Assembly: GCA_031262205.1 (NCBI GenBank)
Contig: JAISID010000008.1
Coordinates: forward strand, 1-15,669
Source of the DNA: Holosporales bacterium
GTDB lineage: Bacteria > Pseudomonadota > Alphaproteobacteria > RUG11792
DNA length: 15,669 bases
Direction: 5' to 3'
Of the stretch, positions 5,793-13,200 are shown one piece after another (position 1 is the first letter of the stretch; the number at the start of each line of letters is the position of its first letter). The translations under genes and the position numbers were made by a program. The notes beneath the pieces are model-generated. The model was not told the DNA's origin and made no database searches. It saw only the letters and a list, made by a program, of their open reading frames with translations.

Positions 5793-7715
5793 ATGCTCGG
5801 GCTGATTCCTGTTTTTACCTTGCTTTTATCCGGCGTCTGCGGCGGCCTTTTCAGAGCCTTTAATTTTCGGGCTTTTAATATTGCGAAAATTGGAGCGGTT
5901 GTTTCTAGTATTTTTTTCATTTCAAATATATTTAGAAAAGAAGATATTTGTCGGATTTCTTGGTTTTCAATACGCAGGTTGGATTTTAGTTTATCCTTTG
6001 AATTTAGCGAGACGGGGCTTGTTATATGTTCGGCTGTTTCTTTAATCCTTTGTTGTTTATACTTCGCGAACGAAAGTTTACGTTTCGCTAGCTTTGCCTC
6101 TATCGATAAAACAAAATTCGATGGTAAACAAACGAATGAAAAATTTTGGATTTTGAACGTGTTCGCGTTCTTTATGTGCCTTGCCGTTTTGTCTACGAAT
6201 TTGTTTCAGTTTTATATGGCGGTCGAAGGTATGGGCATAATTTCGACGTTTCTCGTCGGGTTTGAAAAGAACTCGATAAAGCAATCTTCGAGGGTATTCA
6301 TATTTAACAAATTTGCAAGTTTGTCGTTTCTAATCGCTATAGCATTAATCGCTGGAAAAGCCGGGGGATTTGAATGTTCGGAGATCAAGGCTGCATGCTT
6401 AACCGAAGGCTCGGCCGAATTGTTTTGGCCGACGATATTGCTTCTTATTTCCGTGTTATGTAAGGGAGCGCAAATGCCTTTTTCATATTGGCTGATAGAC
6501 GCCGTTAAAGCAAACGTCTTTGCATCGATATTAATACATGCGGGAACGATCGTGGGAGTCGGCGTTATTTTTGTTTCTAAATATTATTTCTTATTCGAAC
6601 GTTTCCCTGTCTTACAAAACGTTATGCTTAACGTCGGATTATTTACTATGGTCTGGATGGCGTGTCGTTCAATTTTTCAAAACAACGTGAAAAGGATAAT
6701 AGCTTGCTTGACGGCTTCGTCGACTGGGATTATGTTCGCATTATGCGGAACGGGTGCGTGCTCGTCTGCTCTTCTTTATTTTTTATGCCACGCATTTTTT
6801 AAATCGACAATATTTTTAAGTTTTGCATATTTAATATTGGGTTCTCGCGGCGAACAGGATATTTTGAAAATAGGAGAGACTGGGGCATTTAGGACGTTTG
6901 GAGATTTTGCAGCGTTTGAAGCGTCTGAAGCGTTTCCTTTAAAAATACGCGTCGTTGTTTGGCTTTCTTTTCTAGCTGCTGTTGGATTTCCCTTTCTTCC
7001 AGGCTCTTTTGCCAAAGTTGCTTTTGCCGATGCAATGCAAACTTATAACATGCCGTTTGCCTTGATAACGGATGCGGCGGCAAGCGTCTTGGGCGCTGCG
7101 GCTCTTTTTAGAGTGTTGTTTCTTTCTTTCTATAATAGGAGGGTTTCTTCAACGATGAATTTACCGATGAGAAACCAGATTTCTTTTAACGTAAAGCCGG
7201 TTTGGCTGTTGTTTTCTGTTTCAGCGGTTTATGCGTTTGCCGTATCGAAAGTTTACGAACTTGGGGGTTTGCATTTTGGATATGGGGGAAACGTAACCGT
7301 TAACGATTCTTTCAACTTTCTTGTCGAAAGCGTAAAAGAGCTGGCGTACGTGGGCGTCGCGATTCTTTTCGTTTGGATTTTTGAGAACAATTCAATACTT
7401 AAGAAACTCTCAAATAAAAGATTTAGTAAAAAAGTATTAAAAATTTTAGTCGAAGTTTTTAGAGAAGATAAAATTTACGAATTTTTATGCAATGGGATAA
7501 AGAGTTCTGTTTTATTTGCAATGCATTGCTTTGATAAAACCAGTCGTCGCTTTACTCAATTGATGAACCGCAGATTTTTCAGAGCGTTGTATTCTATTGA
7601 CGGCATTGTTTCCGCTTTACAAAAAAGTTTGCTTTCGTCGCACGTCGCTTGGGTAATCTCGGGAATAGTCCTCGCATTAGTCGCAGTTGGGATCGCCCGC
7701 CTGGGAGTAAATTAG
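5793..7715 (+). CDS. nuoL: NuoL-like proton-conducting membrane subunit
   Basis: Large polytopic protein of 640 residues, NuoL length. It has the antiporter-like core and the C-terminal part that in NuoL forms the lateral helix and last membrane anchor (FREDKIYEFLCNG at about 557, SIDGIVSALQ at about 601, final helix 617-637). Conserved channel residues retained are Glu145 (AVEGMGIIS), Lys224 (CKGAQMPF), the histidine of LIHAGT (249), Lys337 (HAFFKS) and Lys408 (SFAK). Changed residues: the aspartate of the NuoL phrase RVGD is Ser176 here, and the aspartate after Lys408 (SKD in NuoL) is valine. It starts one base after the nuoK-like stop, so the two are one operon. No nuoJ, nuoM or nuoN flank them. 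Complex I subunit versus stand-alone cation or proton transporter cannot be decided here. The stop overlaps the convergent gene by four bases. Confidence 0.88.
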   Translation: MLGLIPVFTLLLSGVCGGLFRAFNFRAFNIAKIGAVVSSIFFISNIFRKEDICRISWFSIRRLDFSLSFEFSETGLVICSAVSLILCCLYFANESLRFASFASIDKTKFDGKQTNEKFWILNVFAFFMCLAVLSTNLFQFYMAVEGMGIISTFLVGFEKNSIKQSSRVFIFNKFASLSFLIAIALIAGKAGGFECSEIKAACLTEGSAELFWPTILLLISVLCKGAQMPFSYWLIDAVKANVFASILIHAGTIVGVGVIFVSKYYFLFERFPVLQNVMLNVGLFTMVWMACRSIFQNNVKRIIACLTASSTGIMFALCGTGACSSALLYFLCHAFFKSTIFLSFAYLILGSRGEQDILKIGETGAFRTFGDFAAFEASEAFPLKIRVVVWLSFLAAVGFPFLPGSFAKVAFADAMQTYNMPFALITDAAASVLGAAALFRVLFLSFYNRRVSSTMNLPMRNQISFNVKPVWLLFSVSAVYAFAVSKVYELGGLHFGYGGNVTVNDSFNFLVESVKELAYVGVAILFVWIFENNSILKKLSNKRFSKKVLKILVEVFREDKIYEFLCNGIKSSVLFAMHCFDKTSRRFTQLMNRRFFRALYSIDGIVSALQKSLLSSHVAWVISGIVLALVAVGIARLGVN

Positions 7716-8365
7716 AGTGTTTTAGAGGGGGCGCGCATATCTATTTCTGAGATAGCAATATTCTTTTCCTTAAGGATTTTATTCCGCAATAAAATGCCGA
7801 AAATTATATAAAAATCCTCTAGTATCAATCCCTGTTTAAAGGCAACGTCCTTTATTTTTATTAGTTCCTCTTTCGTTAAGAGATTTAAGAAATGTTCCTT
7901 TGCCGTCTCAAGAGAAATTGTTTGTATATCGTATGCATTTTTTAAATTCTCGTCTTTTATATAATCTTTCAATTTACTGTAGATTCTATTAAAGATTGAT
8001 TCCGCGTTTATAAGTTCTTTTATTTCTTGTCCTTTTTCTGTCAAAGACATAGGACTGCGAGAACGAGCAAAACCGTTAGGATTAGTATTTTGATATATTA
8101 AATCAACTTTAGTTTTAAGTTCTATGACAGTCTCCGTCATCTTCTCAACTTTACCGATTCTTTCATTATGAATATCGCGCTTCATTCGCCAAGCAGTAAT
8201 AAAGGATGATATTTTCCAAGCTAAAAAGAATGTCGCAACTAAAATGACAAGCAGAACAAAAACGCTTGAATTTAATTGTTCTATCAATTTTATAAAAACG
8301 TCCCCTATTTCCATTGTATTGAAGTTTTCCTTAACGCGCCAGTCTATGCAAGATAATTTTAGCAT
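7712..8365 (-). CDS. Single-span membrane protein with coiled coil, function unknown
   Basis: 217 residues if read from ATG 8365; an internal ATG at 8314 (residue 18, MEIGDVFIKL) has AAGGA upstream, though 13 bases away, and is about as likely. Seen: one strong membrane helix at about 33-56 (SSVFVLLVILVATFFLAW), then a basic, charged segment likely to form a coiled coil (about 60-93), the turn SPMSLTEKGQEI, and a helical C-terminal domain with NAYDIQ, AKEHFLNLLTKEELIKIKDVAF and EDFYIIFGILLRNKIL. I recall the SP-SLTEKG-EI opening and the NAYDIQ...IFGI domain from uncharacterised membrane proteins in several phyla, but no function is known to me. It lies alone on the minus strand, tail to tail with nuoL, with a four-base overlap of stop codons. 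Confidence 0.75.
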   Translation of the reverse strand: MLKLSCIDWRVKENFNTMEIGDVFIKLIEQLNSSVFVLLVILVATFFLAWKISSFITAWRMKRDIHNERIGKVEKMTETVIELKTKVDLIYQNTNPNGFARSRSPMSLTEKGQEIKELINAESIFNRIYSKLKDYIKDENLKNAYDIQTISLETAKEHFLNLLTKEELIKIKDVAFKQGLILEDFYIIFGILLRNKILKEKNIAISEIDMRAPSKTL

Positions 8366-8468
8366 ATCGTAAATTGTTTAACAGAATGTTAAGATTGAGA
8401 ACGTCGGAGGAATTTTTGTTTTGAAATACGCTTTGTAAAATTTGCGTTGGTTTTCTTGGTTTCGCCAT
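8331..8468 (-). CDS. Possible 45-residue ORF upstream of the membrane-protein gene
   Basis: Reads MAKPRKPTQILQSVF and continues to LHRLAR; basic start, mildly hydrophobic middle. It lacks a ribosome site. If the next gene starts at ATG 8314, this ORF ends 16 bases before it and its stop is embedded in TAAGGA, the putative ribosome site. It may be a leader peptide, a truncated remnant or chance. I do not recognise it. Confidence 0.2.
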   Translation of the reverse strand: MAKPRKPTQILQSVFQNKNSSDVLNLNILLNNLRYAKIILHRLAR

Positions 8469-8483
8469 ATCGTTTGTGATACT
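8456..8483 (+). promoter_or_regulatory. Possible pheT-prfB promoter
   Basis: TTGGTT (8456-8461) and an extended -10 TGTGATACT (hexamer GATACT at 8478-8483) are separated by 16 bases, giving a leader of about 25 bases before the pheT ATG. The ribosome site there is poor (TTGAGAAC). Moderate match only. Confidence 0.35.
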
Positions 8484-8514
8484 ATAAAATCGGCGAAATT
8501 GTTGAGAACAAACC

Positions 8515-10923
8515 ATGAAATTTACTTTCGACTGGTTAAAGGATCACCTAGACACTACTCTTTCTTCCGAACAGATTGCCGACAAATTAACCGATTTGGG
8601 GATTGAGATTGAAGAAGTCGTATGCCAGTCTAAAAAGTTTGAGAATTTTGTCGTCGGATTTGTCAAGAAGGCTGGTAAACACCCGAATGCCGATAAGTTG
8701 CAGGTTTGCGAAGTAGACATAGGTTCTAAGACTTTGCAAATCGTTTGCGGAGCAAAGAATGCGAGAGAGGGTATTTACGCGGCGGTCGCGTTAGTCGGGG
8801 CGATTATTCCATCTTCAAACGAGCCTTTGAAAAAAGGGGTTATACGAGAAGTCGAAAGTCAGGGGATGATGTGTTCGTCCGACGAGCTGCTTCTTGAGGA
8901 CGATAAGGACGATAAAATCGACGGGATTATAGAGCTGCCACTTGGTTTGACTCCTGGACAAAATTTAGCTTCCGCATTAGAAATGGAAGACGTCGTTTTT
9001 GACGTTAGCATAACGCCGAATAGGGCGGATTGTTTCTCGGTTAGGGGAATTGCAAGAGATTTAGCCGCCTCGGGATGCGGCTCTTTAATTCAAAATGTTT
9101 CACGTGAAACATTTCCGTTTTTGAATTTTAAAAATGAAAATCCAATAGACGTGGAAATCAGGACTGATAAGTGCGGTTATTTTTCAACGGTCGCGCTTGA
9201 AAACATATCTGGGAACACTCCTAAACATATAGCTAGAAGGCTGAAAGCAATCGGGCAAAAATTGATTCATTTCCCCGTCGATATCGCAAACTACGTTTGT
9301 ATCGATATAGGCCAGCCGCTTCATATTTTTGATCTAAATAAATTGCCTAAAAAATTAATTGTTAGAGATTCGAAGCAAGGCGAGAAGATTAAAACGCTCG
9401 ACGGGAAGGAAACGATTCTGCCAGACGGAGCGGTCGTAGTCGCCTCCGAAAACGAGCCTCTATCCATAGCGGGAATTATGGGCGGAGAAGACGCTGCATT
9501 TTCAGACGGTTCAAGAAGCATACTTATAGAGGGGGCTTGTTTCAATAAGGCGGCAATTGCAAAAGCGGGGCAGTTTTTAAAAATTTCAAGCGATTCAAGA
9601 ATGAGATTTGAAAGAGGAATCGATGCGGATAACACTGATTTTGCCGTTCAATACGCCGCGTCGCTTATCGCGGGAGGCTGCGATTGCAAGGTATCCGAAG
9701 CGAAGAAATACGGCTCTATTCCTAATAATAAACATCTTATCGAGCTGACGTTTAAGAAATTCCAGGCTATTTCCGATTTAACTGAAAAGGACTTTACCGA
9801 TTCAAAAGTTATTCTCGAAAGACTGGGAATGATTGTTAAGTCTATAGATCAAGAAAAAATGGTAATCGAGACTCCTTCGTGGAGACACGATTTGGAAATA
9901 GAAGAAGACGTAATCGAAGAGATTTTAAGAATTCGAGGATTCGAGAACATCAAAGAAGTCGAGCTTGAAAAAGCGGAGCCTATTGTTCAAACCTATACCG
10001 TCGATAAAATATCGGACGCTCTTGTTTACAACGGATACTATGAAGCGGAGACCTTTTCATTTATAGATTACAAAACGGCGGCTCTTTTTTCGGAAAACGA
10101 AAACGCATTGGTAAAAATAAAAGACGCGTTGACTATTGAGTTTTCAACTCTGAGACCTTCCGTTATAGCGTCGCATTTGAAATCGATTAAAAATTTGCAA
10201 AGTAAAAGCCAAAAGAACGTTCGCATTTTCGAGGTAGGCAAACGGTTCTTTAAAAACGGCGAGAACGTAATAGAAGAAAATACGCTTGTCGCCGCTATTT
10301 CCGAGAAAAAAACAAATCGCAATTGGAGAACTAAACAAGAGGACGTCTCCGTTTTCGATATAAAGGAAGACCTGGAGAAAATATTAAATACGGCGGTTTC
10401 CGGCGCTAGGCTTTTAGGAGAAGCGCCAAGTTATTACCACCCTGGAAGAAGCGGGACTTATATATTTCAAAAAGATACGGTTTTAGCGTATTTTGGAGAG
10501 ATTCATCCATCGATTTTACAGGAGATGGAGATAGCGGGGCAGGTCGTATGTTTCGAACTTTTCGTTGATAAACTGCCTTTGATTTTTGAGCGTAAAGTAA
10601 AACAGCCGTTGGTTTTATCACAATATCAACCGACGACTCGAGACTTTTCTTTTATAGTTCAAAAATCGTTGCCTGCGGCGGATATTTTAAACGCGATTAA
10701 GAAGCTGAAAAGTAATATAGTTAAGGAGGTCAAGATTTTCGACGTATACGAGTCCGACGAAATAGGAGAGGGTAATAAAGCCGTCGCTTTCGAGGTTCTT
10801 TTGCAATCGGATAAATATACGTTATCCGAAGAAGAGATTTCCGAAACGTCGGCGAAAATAATCGACGCAGTGTCTAAGAATTGCAACGGAACATTGAGAG
10901 ACGGCGTTCAATTTGGAGTTTGA
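8515..10923 (+). CDS. pheT: Phenylalanine-tRNA ligase, beta subunit
   Basis: Beta chain of the (alpha-beta)2 enzyme that charges tRNA-Phe; it carries tRNA binding and editing. At 802 residues it is full length. Domains in order: N-terminal MKFTFDWLKDHLD; tRNA-binding EMAP-like OB fold at about 39-150 (HPNADKLQVCEVDIG, SQGMMCSSDELLL); B3/4 editing domain about 210-375 (HIARRLKAIGQKLIHFPVD, GQPLHIFDLNKL, IAGIMGGEDAAFS); B5 about 405-480 (ETPSWRHDLEIEEDVIEEIL); catalytic-like core about 490-690; C-terminal ferredoxin-like anticodon domain about 705-802 (PTTRDFSFIVQK, IFDVYES). The alpha gene pheS, usually directly upstream, is absent from this window. Residues 194-199 (NVSRET) are encoded by a parS site and lie in the linker before B3/4. 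prfB follows three bases after the stop. Confidence 0.97.
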   Translation: MKFTFDWLKDHLDTTLSSEQIADKLTDLGIEIEEVVCQSKKFENFVVGFVKKAGKHPNADKLQVCEVDIGSKTLQIVCGAKNAREGIYAAVALVGAIIPSSNEPLKKGVIREVESQGMMCSSDELLLEDDKDDKIDGIIELPLGLTPGQNLASALEMEDVVFDVSITPNRADCFSVRGIARDLAASGCGSLIQNVSRETFPFLNFKNENPIDVEIRTDKCGYFSTVALENISGNTPKHIARRLKAIGQKLIHFPVDIANYVCIDIGQPLHIFDLNKLPKKLIVRDSKQGEKIKTLDGKETILPDGAVVVASENEPLSIAGIMGGEDAAFSDGSRSILIEGACFNKAAIAKAGQFLKISSDSRMRFERGIDADNTDFAVQYAASLIAGGCDCKVSEAKKYGSIPNNKHLIELTFKKFQAISDLTEKDFTDSKVILERLGMIVKSIDQEKMVIETPSWRHDLEIEEDVIEEILRIRGFENIKEVELEKAEPIVQTYTVDKISDALVYNGYYEAETFSFIDYKTAALFSENENALVKIKDALTIEFSTLRPSVIASHLKSIKNLQSKSQKNVRIFEVGKRFFKNGENVIEENTLVAAISEKKTNRNWRTKQEDVSVFDIKEDLEKILNTAVSGARLLGEAPSYYHPGRSGTYIFQKDTVLAYFGEIHPSILQEMEIAGQVVCFELFVDKLPLIFERKVKQPLVLSQYQPTTRDFSFIVQKSLPAADILNAIKKLKSNIVKEVKIFDVYESDEIGEGNKAVAFEVLLQSDKYTLSEEEISETSAKIIDAVSKNCNGTLRDGVQFGV
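9093..9114. promoter_or_regulatory. parS: parS centromere site inside pheT (ParB binding site)
   Basis: The 16-base core TGTTTCACGTGAAACA at 9096-9111 is identical to the bacterial parS consensus, and the perfect palindrome extends to 22 bases (9093-9114). ParB dimers bind this site, spread and load SMC near the origin. It is read through as codons for NVSRET in pheT. I found no second copy here. Confidence 0.93.
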
Positions 10924-10926
10924 TTG

Positions 10927-12030
10927 ATGACGCCTCAAGATCAGAAAAATATAGACGTTGTTAAAAATTCCATAACGCTTATTAAAAATTTTATTAATTA
11001 CGACGAAACTATCGTTAAACTTGAAAACCTTAAGAAGCAAAGCGAGGCTCAGGATTTTTGGGACGATTCTGAAGAAGCCGTGAAAGTTATGAAGGAAAAG
11101 GATAGCCTTTCAAATCTCATAGCCCCAATCGCATATCTTGAAGAAAAGTTGTCCGACGCAACGGGCTTCTTAGAATTGGCGGAGGCGGAGAACGACGAGA
11201 AAGCAATAGTTGAAACGAGCGAAGCCTTGGAAAAGCTGGCGATAGAATCCGTCAAGTTACAGATTGAAGCAATCCTTAGCAATAAGCGCGATTCGGCAAA
11301 TTGTTTTGTCGAGATAAACGCGGGAGCCGGCGGAACGGAGGCTCAAGATTGGGCGGAAATGTTGGCTCGAATGTATGCCAGATGGGCGGAGGCAAGGAAG
11401 TTCAAACTTGAAATAACCGATAAAAACGACGGCGACGATGCAGGCGTGAAGTCTATAACTCTTCATATAAAGGGAAATAAGGCGTACGGATGGTTGAAGA
11501 GAGAGTCCGGAGTACATCGATTAGTTAGGATTTCTCCATTCGATTCTAATGCGAGAAGGCATACGAGTTTCGCCTCGGTCTTTGTGACCCCGGAACTTAA
11601 CGACGACATTGAAATTGAAATCAACCCGAGCGATTTAAGAATCGACACTTATAGAGCTTCGGGAGCGGGCGGACAGCATGTCAACAAAACGGACAGCGCG
11701 GTTAGAATAACTCATATACCTTCGGGAATCGTAAGCTCTTCTCAGGTCGATCGATCTCAACATAGAAATAAAGAAATCGCAATGAGCATGTTAAAGTCTA
11801 AACTGTATGCCAAAAAGTTAAAAGAACAAGAAGAGTTGGCGAACGCATCGCAGACTAAAACCGATATAGCGTGGGGAAACCAGATAAGATCGTATGTTCT
11901 TCAACCCTATCAAATGGTGAAAGACGCGAGAACCGGCGTGGAAAACGGAGACGCTATGGCGGTCTTAGACGGAGAGATAGACAAGTTCCTGGAGGCGGCC
12001 GTTTCTTCGCCGATGCTCGCCAGAACTTGA
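10927..12030 (+). CDS. prfB: Peptide chain release factor 2
   Basis: RF2 ends translation at UGA and UAA. The protein has 367 residues from ATG 10927, which has GGAG eight bases upstream; the TTG just before it, next to the pheT stop, is unlikely. Seen: a helical N-terminal domain (about 1-105), the codon-recognition motif SPF (in RISPFDSNARRHTSF) specific for RF2, and the catalytic GGQ (in GAGGQHVNKTDSAVR). Many bacterial prfB genes have an in-frame UGA near codon 25 with programmed +1 frameshift; here that region (around TLIKNFINYDETIVKL) is continuous and has no slippery CTTTGAC, so autoregulation by frameshift is absent. The gene follows pheT by three bases. Its own stop is TGA. Confidence 0.96.
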   Translation: MTPQDQKNIDVVKNSITLIKNFINYDETIVKLENLKKQSEAQDFWDDSEEAVKVMKEKDSLSNLIAPIAYLEEKLSDATGFLELAEAENDEKAIVETSEALEKLAIESVKLQIEAILSNKRDSANCFVEINAGAGGTEAQDWAEMLARMYARWAEARKFKLEITDKNDGDDAGVKSITLHIKGNKAYGWLKRESGVHRLVRISPFDSNARRHTSFASVFVTPELNDDIEIEINPSDLRIDTYRASGAGGQHVNKTDSAVRITHIPSGIVSSSQVDRSQHRNKEIAMSMLKSKLYAKKLKEQEELANASQTKTDIAWGNQIRSYVLQPYQMVKDARTGVENGDAMAVLDGEIDKFLEAAVSSPMLART

Positions 12031-12349
12031 AGTTTTGTGGTATCGCTAAAATATTGGAATTTCTATTCGGATGTTGCCGTTAGATTTTTAAAAATCGAAT
12101 CGTCTTATGAATTGGATGACATGTCTTTTAAGGATTATATATTGTATAAAACTCTGTCTCGCGATTTTGTTTATGTTTAAGATTGATTGAGAATTTTGTC
12201 TTATGGAGAATTGTACTTTGGGAAGTAAGATATTTGGGAGTCTGCCGTATTGATATATTGTTATCGGATTTTAATTAAGATTTAAAATAAATATATACAA
12301 AACCAAATATAGCAGATATTTTATTGTTTTTTTTTTTGATTTATTTGTA
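12031..12349 (+). other. AT-rich gap after prfB with an in-frame open stretch
   Basis: The prfB reading frame stays open for 49 codons after its TGA, to TAA at 12178-12180. The would-be tail contains SFVVSLKYWNFYSDV and then DDMSFKDYILYKTL, unlike any RF2 end that I know. It could be a gene remnant, a readthrough tail or chance. GTG at 12037 has no convincing ribosome site. The rest (12181-12349) is very AT-rich with no gene or RNA that I can support. A short palindrome (GATTTTTAAAAATC, 12083-12096) lacks the form of a terminator. Confidence 0.3.
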
Positions 12350-12378
12350 TTGACAAGGTAAATAAACGCTTCTATAAT
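12327..12378 (+). promoter_or_regulatory. Consensus sigma-70 promoter with upstream T11 tract
   Basis: TTGACA (12350-12355) and TATAAT (12373-12378) are both perfect and are separated by exactly 17 bases (12356-12372). The expected start is near 12385, giving a leader of about 28 bases. A run of eleven T (12327-12337) lies at about -58 to -48, where a distal UP element would contact the polymerase alpha subunit. It drives the secreted-protein gene. Confidence 0.85.
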
Positions 12379-12412
12379 TTTTCTTACGATAAATAATTTA
12401 TGCGAGAGTGTT

Positions 12413-13117
12413 ATGAACACAAATAGAAAAAGTAAGTATACCGTAGGGAAATTAATGATGCAAGCAGTTGCTGCGGTAATGTTTTTCCAAGCAAGCTCAA
12501 TAGAAACAGTAGCAATGCAAGACCCCAACTGGGATATGCGAGATGGATGTTGTGGAGGAAAATGTAGAGATTGTGGAAGGAGTTTGACGAGGGGAGCGAC
12601 CTGGGTTAGAGGTTTGGTACAACATCCTTTGGAATTTGTTGCCGGCGGAATATTTACCGGTGCCGTAGGTTTTTTTACAGGGGGACTACCCGGCGTTATA
12701 ATTGCTCTTTCGGGCGCTCCTTTGGGGGAGTTAGGCGGACGTCTTCATGATAAATACTCTGGGCGTGTTGCAACACCGCAGCCAGAGAAAATGGGATTAT
12801 TGGATAATGCGAGTGTTGCAGATATGTCAGACCGTAGAGCAATATTTAGGGGTATCGCGAGTAAGAAGAAAAGGTTAGATACTGTTCTAAGAGCGTATGT
12901 TGGAATTCCACGCAGATCTGTACTAAGTGCTAGTTTAAAAAGATTTGACAACCTGGTAATTAGGAAAGCTCATAGTGAAGATATTATCAGTGAGTACAAT
13001 AATATACTAGGGATAGTGAAGGGAATGGCGGTAAGAGACAGCTCTCAAGCGTGTTATGCTACGTGGGCTTTTCTAAACTTGGAGGATGCTATATATGAAT
13101 TAGGAATAGAAGTTTAA
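12413..13117 (+). CDS. Secreted or envelope protein with Cys cluster and glycine-rich hydrophobic segment, function unknown
   Basis: 234 residues, not recognised. It begins with a Sec-type signal peptide (MNTNRKSKYTVGKLMMQ, then AVAAVMFFQASS) with likely cleavage after Ala34 (TVA-MQ). The mature start is QDPNWDMRDG, followed by a tight cysteine cluster CC-x3-C-x2-C at 46-54 that could bind metal or form disulfides. Residues about 73-106 are a glycine-rich hydrophobic hairpin (FVAGGIFTGAVGFFTGG, PGVIIALSGAPLG), able to insert in a membrane. The remainder is basic and helical with RRAIFRGIASKKKR, and one more cysteine at 214. The start ATG 12413 has GAGAG close upstream. It has its own consensus promoter and an intrinsic terminator, so it is a single-gene unit. 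Alanine and serine codons look more A-rich than in its neighbours (by eye), compatible with transfer. An exported effector or envelope protein is a guess. Confidence 0.75.
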   Translation: MNTNRKSKYTVGKLMMQAVAAVMFFQASSIETVAMQDPNWDMRDGCCGGKCRDCGRSLTRGATWVRGLVQHPLEFVAGGIFTGAVGFFTGGLPGVIIALSGAPLGELGGRLHDKYSGRVATPQPEKMGLLDNASVADMSDRRAIFRGIASKKKRLDTVLRAYVGIPRRSVLSASLKRFDNLVIRKAHSEDIISEYNNILGIVKGMAVRDSSQACYATWAFLNLEDAIYELGIEV

Positions 13118-13159
13118 AAAATATCTGACAAAGTGCAATTTAGATATTTATTAATATTT

Positions 13160-13192
13160 AATGCGATGTTAAAATAAAACATCGCATTTTTT
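13160..13192 (+). terminator. Rho-independent terminator of the secreted-protein gene
   Basis: AATGCGATGTT pairs perfectly with AACATCGCATT (11 pairs) around the 7-base loop AAAATAA and runs into six T. It ends only about 8 bases before the first possible proS start codon. Confidence 0.88.
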
Positions 13193-13200
13193 AATTATCT

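Noticed and set aside
10924..11000. Programmed frameshift in prfB
   Set aside because: The frame is continuous and no CTTTGAC slippery site or internal SD is present in the expected region.
12083..12096. Palindrome GATTTTTAAAAATC after prfB
   Set aside because: No loop, all-AT core, and no following T run; expected by chance in AT-rich DNA.
12305..12337. AAATAT/ATATTT hairpin before the T11 tract as a terminator for prfB
   Set aside because: The stem is six A-T pairs and too weak; the T tract is better placed as an upstream promoter element.
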